Origin: Triplophysa rosa
Taxonomy: Eukaryota; Chordata; Actinopteri; Cypriniformes; Nemacheilidae
Reading direction: 5' to 3'
DNA length: 64,000 nt
NCBI RefSeq assembly: GCF_024868665.1
Contig: NC_079904.1
Location: 22,189,325 to 22,253,324 of the forward strand
Under the pieces are notes generated by a model that had not been told where the DNA came from, made no database searches, and was given only the letters and a program-made list of their open reading frames with translations. The translations under genes and the position numbers were made by a program. Of the stretch, positions 11,603 to 23,400 are shown in pieces (within the stretch, counting starts at the first letter, position 1; each line of letters begins with the position of its first letter).

Positions 11603-11980
11603 TTAAAGGGATACTTCACCCAAACATGAAAATTCTGTCATCATTTACTCACCTTCGAGTTGTTCCAAATCTGTATACATTTCTTTGTTCTGATGAACAT
11701 CGAGAAAGATATTTGCTTTAAGATATGCTTATAACCAGACAGATCTTTCCCCCCATTGACTCCCATTGTAGGAAAAATACTTTATCTTTTTTTTTGTTCT
11801 GTAAACGCAAAAGAAGATATTTTGAAGAATGTAGGACAGCAAACAGTTCTGGGGCACTTTTGACTCCCATTGTCATTTTTCCTACTATGGGAGTCAATGG
11901 GGGGCAAAATCTGTTTGGGACAATTCTAAGGCGAGTAAATGATGACAGAATTTTCATTTTTGTGTCAAGTATCCCTTTAA
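11603..11980. mobile_element. TTAA palindromic MITE (Angel-like), full length
   Basis: Bounded by TTAA on both sides (11603-11606 and 11977-11980). The ends are AAAGGGATACTTCACCC and its near reverse complement. The whole element is an imperfect palindrome, with CATCATTTACTCACC and GAGTAAATGATGACAG as mirrored blocks and two oppositely oriented TGACTCCCATTGT words near the centre. Non-coding; probably mobilised by a TTAA-targeting (piggyBac- or Kolobok-type) transposase. The family name is from memory. Confidence 0.75.
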
Positions 11981-12800
11981 ATAAACGATTTGCAGAATTT
12001 TGTTGTATGTTCATTTTATTAAATAAACAATTTATTGAATGGGTCCTGTAGTTCGGTCGCATTTAAAGAAACAGTACAGGACATTGATTTCTAACGGTTG
12101 AGTCTAAATTCAAGAGAGACAAGTTTCGCCAAGTAACGGTTCTTCTCGGTTTCTTTTGCTTGTTGTTAGAAATAATCTACAGGCGCTCTACTGTTTGTGA
12201 ATGTGAACCGGAAGTTAAGGGCAGTCCACGAACACGCGCAGTAACGTTTGTCTATGTTGTCTCTTTGAAACCACCTGTGGCACTATATTTGATCAAATCT
12301 TTACATTTAATGCACAGGTATGATGTTATGCTTCACACACTGCTTGTGTACAGGCCGTTCTTTTGTTGAAATCCGAGGTAAATGGGGTCAGTAATGAAAG
12401 GGGCTTTTTTCACAGCACAGCAGCACAGGCGGAGACTGTATATCTGTCATTAAAACAATGAGGGCCGCTTGTTCCAGCCGAGGACAGAAGCGTCTCTGCA
12501 CAGCCCTGCACCATCGCCGCTAGTCTACAGCCACAAACATATCATTTACTTCCACCATCTTTCCATTGTCGTCTGTCAGCAGATGAGAGACAATGTTTTA
12601 CTGATCGTACAGTGAGTGATGTGTTGCCTCAACATGTGCTCTCTTATACACATCAATGAGATTAAATAAAGAGTACATGTTGACTTGCTTTAGTCTCCAG
12701 AGAAAAGAGGCAGAAATCTCACGAATGTGTCTGTCATTACAGTTTCAGAAGAGATGTCAAAAATGTCCCAAACTGAGCTCAGACTTGTCAAGTCTGCGAT
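11981..12800. other. intergenic
   Basis: Contains an ACCGGAAGT word (ETS-type) at about 12206-12214 and a moderately GC-rich patch at 12420-12530. I see no coding sequence. The patch may itself be an old repeat. Confidence 0.25.
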
Positions 12801-12874
12801 CAAAAGTCAATATTATTGAAGATCTCAATACGAGCTCAAACATTTCTCATCAGATTGATCCAAATTCAAATCAT
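12801..12874. repeat. dispersed repeat shared with a tiam2 intron
   Basis: The stretch from CAAAAGTCAATATTATTG through GATCTCAATA and CATTTCTCATCAGATTG matches 27397-27470 in the same orientation with only about ten differences. Ends are set by the match between the two copies. Confidence 0.7.
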
Positions 12875-13184
12875 TTAACCTCAACGATCTACATTCATTT
12901 TACACCTCAATACTTTTTATGTATTTGAACAATTACAGCCTCAATTGTTTTTGATTTTATAAGCGATTTTAGGAGAAACATCTGAGACTTAGTTGAGAAA
13001 TGAAACACAACTGAGAACTCCATCAAATCTCAACTAAATTTGAATTCCAACAATAATGTAATCTAGATTTTTACAGTTTCTGAGGACAATACGATGTAAG
13101 TTTTTGTTACAGTGCTATTGTACTCAGTGCTTTTCATCACATAACTTTGTGGTTGCTAAAAGTTTTAAAATGATTTAAAAAAAT
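12875..13184. other. intergenic
   Basis: AT-rich; repeated AAATCTCAACT-type words suggest the repeat at 12801-12874 extends into this part in degraded form. Confidence 0.3.
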
Positions 13185-13612
13185 TATATAGACACAGTAA
13201 AAAAATCGTCAAAAGCCTGAAATTTTACGTCAGCTGGAGCGACAGAAATATACTGTAAAATAACAGTTGTTTTCCTGTAAAATGACAGGATATAAGGATA
13301 CAAAATAAATTTTTTCCCCGTTTTGCTTATGAATTTGATGTCTTTTTCTGTCATTTTAGTATTTTTGACCATATTTCAAAAATAAAATGTAAAAAAATAA
13401 AATCTTGTTAAAAAACAGACATTTTCTGACAGCTGTAAAACAATGTTTTTTCTCTGTACAATTTTTCCCTTTTTTCTTGTGCATTTGCGGTCTTTCTGTA
13501 ATTTGACCTTTTTTTACCGTAGTTCAAAAATACATCAAATTCAGTCTTTTTTTACATTTTACATTGAAAATCTGTTAAAAAATAACAGAAAAATTCAAGT
13601 TTTTTACACTAG
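13185..13612. mobile_element. AT-rich MITE with CAGTAAAAAA-type ends
   Basis: The left end ACACAGTAAAAAAA is inverted at the right end (TTTTTTACACTAGA). The inside holds several copies of CTGTAAAAT/TGACAG and TTTTCTGTCATTTTA motifs in both orientations. The pattern matches an abundant fish repeat class, but the family is not assigned. Confidence 0.45.
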
Positions 13613-14795
13613 ATGCCTTTTTTAATAGATATCTAATACGGCAACAAAACTCCTTTGTATCTATGATTGCTCTTAAGGAATTTAAAGAGACAAAGTTGAT
13701 ACTCACTATAAATCTAGTTTCCCAAAGTCTGTAAAACAAGGGCATGACATTTCCCTATGAGTGCTCTCTATATGTTAAGTGTTTGAAAAATATATATATT
13801 TTTACTAACCTGTATATTGTACAGCGTTGATCCCTCATTCCCAATCAGATGCCCACACGAGCACTACACACATGTGAGGCCAGCAAAAAAAAAACACACA
13901 CACACACACACACACAAAGTGTGTGACGTCCAGGTAAAGAAAGAAACAGGCACCCTATACGAGACAGAGGGAGGACGTCCGGCTGAGCACAGCACATTCC
14001 ATAAACTCCACGCAGGCGGTGAGAGGCATCCAATCCCACAATGCCCGGCCTGACATATTCCCACCACTTTCAATGCCCCTTCCGAAGCCAAACTCTGGAC
14101 CTCCCTTGGATATATATACTCAGCTCTGGATCTAACCCGTGTGGTGGAGACAGTTAGGCAGCAGAGGAACCCGGCGACTGACTCTCAGTTGGTTATGAGA
14201 CAGAAAGAACAGATGTAGACAGTGTCAGTGCACTTGAGAGCAGGCAGAGGGCAGTTTTAGGATCCAGTCTCACGCTCCTCCATCAGTGACACTCACGCTT
14301 GTAAAGATCTGTCCCCGGAGAGCTGTTTGTTGTCTTTCCTCTGCCTGCTTCTGTTGATAAGGATGGAGTCTCATTCACACTCGATGTGCTGGAGTGGTGG
14401 GCCGTCTTTATGAGCCTTCACACAGGTGTTACTGTGGCAACCGTTTCCCCAACATTCATTTCCTGATGTACCGTGTGAAGAATGAATTTATCACGTGCTC
14501 TTTTTACTACAGACACAAGAAACACCTCTCTGGATATTAAGCTGGGATAAAAGAAAGTCTTTAAACGGGGAAAAATCTCTTTTGTGTTACATTTGGAATC
14601 TCCCATTGATCCACAATGTTCACATCAATTGCATTTTATACACTCTGAAGATGCTGGGGGTCAAATGTTGAGATTTTCAATATTCATTTCAGTCAGGTTG
14701 GGCCATATTTCCCCCAAACGTGGGTCGAAACAACGCGGGGAATACAGAATTACTGTCAACTTGCTTGCATTCATTTCTTGCATTTGTTTGCATAC
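13613..14795. other. intergenic with AC microsatellite and TATA-like site
   Basis: (CA)n at 13894-13916. A GGATATATATACTC TATA-like box lies at about 14108-14121 in a less AT-rich, apparently non-repetitive stretch (13830-14450). A short frame starts at the ATG near 14363 but stops after 17 codons. No gene can be supported. Confidence 0.3.
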
Positions 14796-15120
14796 TTAAA
14801 GTGACAGCGTAAATTCTGTCATCGTTTACTCATCCTCAACTTGTTTCAAACCTGCATAGATTGCTTTGTTCTGTTGAACACAAAAGAAAATATTTTAAAA
14901 AATGTGGGAAACTATACAGTTCTGGGGCGCCATTGACTAGCACAGTAGATTTGTGTCCTGCTGTTGTAGTCAATAGTGCCCCAGAACTGTTTGATCCAAA
15001 CATTCTTAAATAAACTTATTTTGTGTTTAGCAGAACAGCTAAATGTATACAGGTTTGACACACCGTCAGGGTAAGTAAATGATGACAGAATGATCATTTT
15101 TGGGTGAACTGTTCCTTTAA
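14796..15120. mobile_element. TTAA palindromic MITE, full length
   Basis: TTAA at 14796-14799 and 15117-15120. Mirrored blocks include TCTGTCATCGTTTACTCATC against GTAAATGATGACAGAATG, and CAGTTCTGGGGC against GCCCCAGAACTG around the centre. Confidence 0.72.
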
Positions 15121-16499
15121 GATTTATTGTTCATGTTATGCATCTATTTAACTATCTAGATTCGCATTTGCACTGTAAAGACCTGAAGAACTTCAACGCT
15201 GCTTGGCAAACACTGAAAATGCAAATTCAGGTTGTTTCTGTGTATATAACACCCACCAATCTAACTCTTCAATCTCAGAGACAAAGGAATGTGCCCACGT
15301 CCACAATTACCATCACCCACCAAAAGTCCTGAACAAAGCGAGCCGGAGAAAAGAGGTTGTAATTATGACTCAGTCGAGCGTTTTTTTTCTATTTCATTTC
15401 ATTCTTTCTAGATCTTTTATCAAAACTGGTATCGGTATGGGTAAGAGACAGTTAGAAAGATTGAGTTTTTTAGAGAAACAACACTGTGTGGAAAGATGCT
15501 TGCCAAAGTAAAGACTCCTTAACATTTTAACGAACATTGCAGCGTACAGAACGCTAATAAAACTGTCAAAGTGCCTTTCTCTTCTGAATTTTTGTCCGGT
15601 ATAAAACCACATAATAGTCACAGGCAACAGGAGCTGGTCGGTCACTTGGTTTGTTTTTGTAGTGTTGTGCTGAGCAACAGTGGCATGAAAACTACTTACA
15701 GTTACTGTGACAGTTCCCATCAGCCTATCAGCTTTTTGTGAGGATATAATTGTCTTTCAACTCAAGAGACATCGTTCAAGTGGCTTTTTCAGCTCAGGTT
15801 ATTTGCTAAAAAAAATAATAATATGGATACAAAACTGAGTGCTCATGAGAAAAGATGGCAGATTGTCACTCTCTATCTGGGTTGCCAAGTCTGTGGTTTT
15901 CCCTCTGAACTGAGCTAACTTTAAACTGTTGCCATGGGTTGTTTTTTGTCTTGCGGGTTTAAGATGAAGTTATTTATAAAAACTGTGTTTATGATTTCTA
16001 CTGTGCAGGGTTTCGAAAAAAAGTGTGTAATGCACTGTAAAATATCGCTGCCGTCATTCTGAAACCTCGCATCTCCATATTTTGGCATTTTTATCTTTTG
16101 CTATAAATCATTATTAATAGTCTCATTATATGTTTGTCGGGTTTGAAAATATCTAACCAAAAAAAGTATTAAAAATAATTGACAACAAAGTATAAAAAGT
16201 AGTGTTTCTTCCGTTTCCTGAAAAACAGCAAATTTCGACATCCAAGGTTTTGGAAGGACAGCGACGATATGTTTTTCAAGAATGGGAGTGACATATTTCA
16301 GATGTTGGTAATTGGGCTGGGTCGTTGCGCTAGCTTTCATTGGTCATTGGGCTGGATTTGTTACGCGGATCTGGCAACCCTGGTTCAAGCGAATGCCATT
16401 GAGTTGAATGTACAGCTTTCTTCAGGTATTATACTCCTCCTTGGATGGGATTAGCTTCCTAGTGATACATTTACACAAAAGATTTTCATTCTAACAGTA
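15121..16499. other. intergenic between cldn20 side and tiam2 3' end
   Basis: No recognised gene or repeat. Short frames on both strands lack family features. Confidence 0.3.
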
Positions 16500-17038
16500 G
16501 GGAAGGAAGGAAGACGGTCTTTATTAAATATTCCAAAAAATATTAAGTCATTTTCACAAGCTATGCTCAATACATTTTTACAAATAAATTACCAATGCCA
16601 AAACAGACACGTGAGCATATACTGTATTAACATAACTGTATTTTCAATAGCTTAAACTACTTAAGGAATGATAAACATGCCTTTGAATCAAACGATAAAA
16701 ATGTGCACAAAACTATATAAAGAAGATATACAATATAATTTAGACAAAACATTTTCTCCTTATGAATATTTGCCCGGCTCGGTGAAATCAAAGCATTTCA
16801 ACACAGAGCGGAGCAAATTCTTTGTCAAACCAGCAATGCAAATGTAAAGCTACAGTACAGTGAAAGAGTTGTTGCTTGTGTACTAGAAGTACACGTGTCA
16901 GGCAAACTCTAGATACAAGGCAGAAACATCAAACTGCGTGATTATGGGGTGTCACTATGATGCTGTCTCGACATCACAAGCTGTGAGCTGTTCAGTCCAA
17001 GGCACGATAATCCGGTTTTAGTCTAACCACCGGTTCCT
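16500..17038 (-). other. tiam2: tiam2 3' untranslated region and poly(A) signal
   Basis: Follows the tiam2 stop codon on the minus strand and looks unique. TTTATT at 16520-16525 reads AATAAA on the minus strand and is the best poly(A) signal candidate, giving a 3' untranslated region of about 0.5 kb. The extent is inferred, not proven. Confidence 0.45.
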
Positions 17039-17486
17039 CTATAGTGTGGGGATGGCAGCTTTATGGATGTAAAAACAATCCTCATTAACTACAGAACCCA
17101 GACTCTGTACGCTGTAGTCCCTGGCCAGCAGGGTGTTCAAGTCCAGACCTGTTGAGTCGTCCAGCAACGTCACTTGACTGCCCTGAAGGCTGCTCATGGT
17201 GCTTTGTGGTTCCTCTTCAAAGTTCAGTCTCTGGAGCTGGGCTTCCAGGGCGCTGGTCAGGGAACGCAATGTGGATCTCTTGTTGAGGGGAGGTTCTGAG
17301 CGAGCGTCATCATCGAGCAGTCTGGTTCTCTGCCAGGAGTTTGTCCTAAGTGCTCCTGCGTGGTGTCTCCTGGGAAAGGTGAAGTTGGCATCTTTGAATC
17401 TTTTCTCAATTGTAGCGGTCCACTTGGCGTTCTCTCTCAGGAGACAGCGGATGGCCCTCACTGCATTGACCTTGTTCTCCAGATTA
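17039..17486 (-). CDS. tiam2: tiam2 coding exon 24: C-terminal tail and stop
   Basis: About 149 codons plus stop. It completes the PH domain helix ([20 protein letters not shown]), then a basic, Ser/Thr-rich tail ending [19 protein letters not shown] and NEDCFYIHK. The motif before the end matches the conserved C-terminus of TIAM2. This tail is shorter than in mammals, accounting for part of the length difference. Confidence 0.93.
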
Positions 17487-20400
17487 CTGTGTATCAGAAG
17501 ACACAAACAAAGGATGAGAGACCGTTTCAGCTGCAGCGGAAAAAAGTTATTCGTGGTAAACACGAGGGTGTGTGTGTGAAAGGGATGTCATTGCGATTTA
17601 AAAGAAATATTTTCTTTATCCGAAATAGAAATGATGTCATCTTGATGTAATACTTCTCAATGCATTGTCTTTGAATGCTAGCAAGCATGAATAAGCTTCA
17701 CCAAAAGGCGGAAAATCTAAAAGTTTCCATCAATTTCATTAGAGATGCACTAACGTATTGGTCGATATAACCTGTCAATCAAAAGAGGACAGGAAAATGC
17801 AATGAATTTGTGCTCTGTATATAGAACATGTTAAGAAACATCACCATGTTTGATGTTCAATATTAATAGTCATTATATGAATTTGAATGAACATTCAGAC
17901 AGTTAAGAAATATTCATTTTATCTTCAAAATCGGTATTGGCAGATATCACTCTGTATAATCAAGATTCAGTATTGGAGAAATTTCGTATCAGTGCATCTC
18001 TCACTTTCTTCAAAATGTTACCTGCTGCAGAGCTGAAACAACATCTCCGGTCTTCCCTCCAATTCAGATTTAGTGTGAACAACTTCCCAAACACAAGGGT
18101 TTTCAGATCCTGAGAGGAACCAGATGAAAGTTTAAGAGCGTGATAAAACATTAATAACCTACATTTTGAGATTATGACTATTAGAACATTATTTTTTTTA
18201 CTCGTATTCAGTGGAGGTCTCCATTTGTTTACATTACAGTATGATGTTTCGCACACTAACCTGCTGAATTACCAGGTCGGACCTGTAGGGATGATACAGG
18301 AATGAGCCAGCGGAATTTAAACGGATCCAAATCACCGAGCCGTGAAGAAGTCTAGTTAAAGACAACCACAGGAAATCCTATATTAGCAATCATACAAGTG
18401 CTGTCAAACTGATTAATCGTGATTAATCGATTCTAAAATAAATGTTTGTGTTTCTATAATATATGCGTGTGTGTTGTGTATATTTATATGCACACTCCCA
18501 GCCCATAATCTGAAGAACTATTTTTTGCCACAAAGAACATTTTGTGAAACAGAAAGGTTCTTCGGATGTAAAAGGTTCTTTATGGAGCCATTTAGACAAA
18601 AAAGGTTCTTCTATGGCATCGTGAAGCACCTTTATTTACTGTACAAGATTGTATATATAAATGCACACATATGCATTATATAACATATATTGTATATAAC
18701 AAATATTTACGTAAATAAATATACATTTTATTCAAATAAAAAATTAATAAAGGCCTAATGCATAAATATAATATACACTACACATATTTCTTAAATATAT
18801 ACATATATGTTTATGTATTTAAATATACAGATAAATACACACGCCACACACACACATATATTATAGAAACATTTATTTTGTCATGATTAATCGAGTTGAC
18901 AGCACTAGATCATACACATGTAAATATAAAAACACACAGTTAACGTATTTCTCAGGAAAAACTCACCATTCTCTTCTTCAGCTTGCTGCTCTCCCGATAC
19001 ACCAAAATGAGCGCTCTCTTGAACACTGGAGAAACACAACAACATTACTTTAAATACAGCAGCGTAAACGCTAAGTTTCCTACAGCTTAACGAGACGGGA
19101 CTTACAGAAGAGGGTCAGTTCAGGGTCTTTTCTCATACGGCCCAATGAGGGCAGAGGATTCAGCCAACGTGCCGAGCTGTGAATGATTAACTCTCCCATA
19201 GAGATCTCTGTCACCTGACACACACAACACACCGATTTAAACCTCACTTCCTAATCATTCAATTACCAAGACGCTGAAAACTAAAGCTCATTTTCTATAG
19301 GGGACATACGCAAATTCTCTTTGCTGGATATTCAGCTTTTATTGCATTAAAGGGACAGTCCACCCAAAAATGAAAATTCTCTCTTCGTTTAAAGATTTGA
19401 CAAATCTGTATAATTTCTTTGTTATGTTGAACACAAAAGAAGATAACTGGAAGAATGCGGGAAACCAAACAGTTCTCGGGCACCATTGACTACCATTGTA
19501 GTTTTACTTCCTACTATGTAAGTCAATGGTGCCCCAGAACTGATTGCTTACAAACATTCTTCCAAATCTCTTCTTTTGTGTTTAGTGGAACAATAACATT
19601 TATACAGAAACTTGAGGATGAGTAAATGATGAGAGATTGTTTTTGAGCGAACTATCCCTTTAAGAATTTGATCCACACGGTTAATAATCAATCTCCAAAC
19701 TGTAAATCAGTCTCTTTCCCCATTCCGCTGAGCTCTTTTATTGAAACTAAGCTGATGTTATTACAATTGTACGCACCTCCTTCTCAGCGCTCTGCTCGGC
19801 CACTAGCTGGTCGAACACTGTGCCGTAGTCCTCATAGATCTTCTGCATCTCATTAATGTGAAGGGCCACCCTCTCCATAGCCTTCAATGCCTCTGTACAC
19901 AGACACCAGAGAGAAACAGGTCGAGTCAAGCCAACTTAAATGAATAAACGAAAAATGAAATGAAAGCTTGTTGATGCACTCTCTCATTTGTGGGTTGTGT
20001 GATAAACAAAAACTGACATGAAACTCACTCTTACATGAAGTCATTAGTATCACTGAGTGAACTTGGATGAGTTGACACACCTGTGAGATGGTTGTGCTCG
20101 TCGCTGTCGGGGTTTGTTAGAGACACCAGCTCCCTCAGCAGCAGCGGGTACTTCAGGACCCTCTGCACAGGTTTGATGAGGTACGACTCCAGCGTGGACG
20201 AGTGCTGTTTGGTGGGGTTCCTCGCCTCCAGGAACTCTTTGAACGCCCGGTCTGTTTTCGCTGCGTCACGGAAGATAAATAGAACATGAAATACAACAGG
20301 CGTGATCTGAAAAAGCCATCATATGAGAAGATTGAGATGACTGAGAACATTTTACCTCGCTCTAGAACTTTCTGCACCTTGATGTGGTTGGCACAGAAGC

Positions 20401-23400
20401 CGCTGTACAGCTTAAAGTGATCTGCGTAGTTCAGGAAGGATCCGCTCAGGGAGAAGAGAACTTTCTGTGAGATTGAAAGAGAAAGATGAATTACGTGCCT
20501 CAGACATCAAATGCAGGTGATCTGGTTTCATTCTTTAGGTCACCTTGAGTTTCTCGGGGGTCTCCAGTGTATGGTAGTCTGGAGAGAACGTTGTCCTCTC
20601 CTCTAGAGTTTGAAGAAAAACCTTCTGGAAGTCCAGCATCTCCGGCAGACTGCCGAACAGAGACTCCATCTACAGCAAGAGATGTGCAGAACAGACATAT
20701 TTGTAAAAAATATCGCTCAGAACAAAATCAAGTACATGCAGGGTTTGCACATCTTTTAACTAATACATTTGCATGACTGCTTCTGTAGTTCTTTATAACT
20801 TGATATGGATCTCCGCAGCTGGATTTCGAAAGCATTACGTAACACAGTGTTGTCTTTGTAGAATGGCGTAACGACTACTGAAAATAGGGCAGTGCCATAA
20901 CAGATAAAAGCTGACTTTTACGATTAAAATATAATAAAATAATAATAATAAGCAATAACAATTTGTAATTTAACTTAAGTTGTTTTGCAGTATTTTTGAT
21001 CTATAACACTTTGGTGAACGAAACTATAAATTAAATAAAAACGTTCAAAACTTTAAACTTTTCAATCTTTGTAATTAAATCAAATGAATAATAGTATTTG
21101 TATATTTATAGGAACAATCACAACACATTTAATAAAAAGACTTTCCAAACTGAATTAAAAACAAATTTTCAAACAATTTTGTTATTAAATAAATTAAACA
21201 AAAATAATAAAACAAATAATAGTATTTGCATATTTACAGGAACAAGCACAACAAATTTAATAAAGAAACTTTCCTAACCTAATTATAAACAACTTTTCAA
21301 ACGTTGTTATTAAATAAATAAAAATCATAGTATTTGCATATTTACCGGAACAATTATAAAAAAAATGTACTTTCCAAACGTAATTAAAAACCACTTTTCA
21401 AACTTTGTAAGTAAATAAAATTAATAATAGTATTTGTATATTTACAGGAACAATCACAACACATTTAATAAAAAAACTTTCCAAAGGGAATTAAAAACAA
21501 TTTTCAAATTTTGTTATTAAATAAATTCAACAAAAACAAAATAAATAATAAATAAAACAAATAATAGTATTTGCATATTTACAGGAACAATCACAACAAA
21601 TTTATTAATAAAAAACTTTATAAACTGAAACAAAGTTTCAAAGTTTGTTAATAAATAAATATAAATAAAAAAGTTGTAATAGTATTTGCATATTTACAGG
21701 AACCATCACAACAAATTTAATAAAAAAACTTTTCAAACGTTGTTATTAAATAAATAAAATAAATAAATAAAAATCATAGTATTTGCATATTTACCGGAAC
21801 AATTATTTAAAAAAAAATACTTTCCAAACGTAATTAAAAACAACTTTTCAAACTTTATAATTAAATCAATTAAATCAAATAATAGTAGTAGTACTTGCAT
21901 GTTTACAGGAACAATCCTTTTATATTCTTTTCATTGATTTCTTGTTGACATTTAATGATTTAAGGCCTGAACACCACAAATGAAATATTCCCTGATATTT
22001 CCAAATGTTGTGTTGAGGCAGAGAAACATTCTGGACAGATGCATTTAAACACAGAAGTTTAACCCCAAAAACGTACCTCATCATGACTGAGAAAAGTTTC
22101 TCCTTGTAATGGATTCAGGTAGATGTCAAACAGAGATCCAAGGTCCTTAAAAACAGGACAAATCACAGTGTTAGCATAAATGCATGCATGTAAACAATAA
22201 ACACTCTCAATAGGCATTCTTGATTTAACACATGATGAATCTGTACCTTCACATAGGATTTTTCTGTGTCCACCAGCTCCTGAATCACCATGCTCAAGCG
22301 CTCGGTGACGGACATGTGACGGGGGGAGGATCTGGTGTGGCCGTTCTCAGTGGAGTAAGGGTTCCTGTGGACCTCCGGCACGAGGACGGAGCCCTCGGGG
22401 AACGTCTGATAGAAGTTACACACCGTCTCTGGGTTCTACAAGAAGAAAGTTACATTTATCGTTGCATTACTTGAGATGTTTTTTTTTCATTTAGAGATCA
22501 GGGGCTGGGTCGTCTTCGGGGGGACAACTGGGAACATTTGTTTATTGTCAGAATTTTAGTTTGATTACCGCTTGCTCATAGCACACAAAATGTGGGTGAG
22601 GTCACGAATCATTTCTGGGTTACCTCCTCACTCCCTGAACTCTGTATCACTGACCTGGTTCTGAATCAAAACAACACTGCTGGATGAAACAACTAGGCTA
22701 AACCATGAGGATCAGTGTCTGTGGGTTAAACGCAGACCCGTGAACCGCAAGAAGGCTTTATCTCCAGAGCACATGTGGTGTGTGCGTCATCGGCCCAGTG
22801 CGTGAAACACAGCATCAACGGGGAAAATTCGGGCCATTTGTCATCGTAATCTATGCTGTCAGGGTGTAATAAAGTGCTGACAAACTGATGAATCCCGCTG
22901 GGCGGCTCTCTCAACACACAGACGATGCACAGAAAACATTTTCTCTTTTTTAAAGCATTACTGTGTGGGTTGATCTCATGTGTATGATCTGTATGAATTT
23001 GAGTGTTGTGATGATCTGAGAAGGTTAAAGATGAGTGTGTGTTTGCGTGTTTTTTCAGGGTGAACATACTGTTATAACATACACTATATTGCAGTTCAAT
23101 TATTTCAAGGTTCACAGTCTGACACACCAGAATTACACAATGTGTTAAATAGCCCGTCGTCTCGGTTTTCCTTTAGTAAAACATCATTACAGGTTATTTA
23201 ACAATGTCGGTTAGGCTACAATTCATAGTTGATATTTTTTGAATAGTCTCTGATTACTGAGTGATTTGACCGTTTGAGAGGCTAAAACAATTTAGTGGTC
23301 AAAATGTATATAATCAAAATACTGTAGATGGAGTTACATAAACCAATCTTGTGATTTTTTGCATTTACAGGTTTTTTTTAGCTTTTAGTGTAGATAGACA

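Noticed and set aside
1..17000. tfb1m exons expected from mammalian gene order
   Set aside because: I looked for methyltransferase motifs on the plus strand and saw none. The scan was by eye and cannot exclude short diverged exons.
21040..21915. Repeated units considered as a CRISPR-like array
   Set aside because: Unit lengths vary, there are no unique spacers, and the setting is a vertebrate intron.
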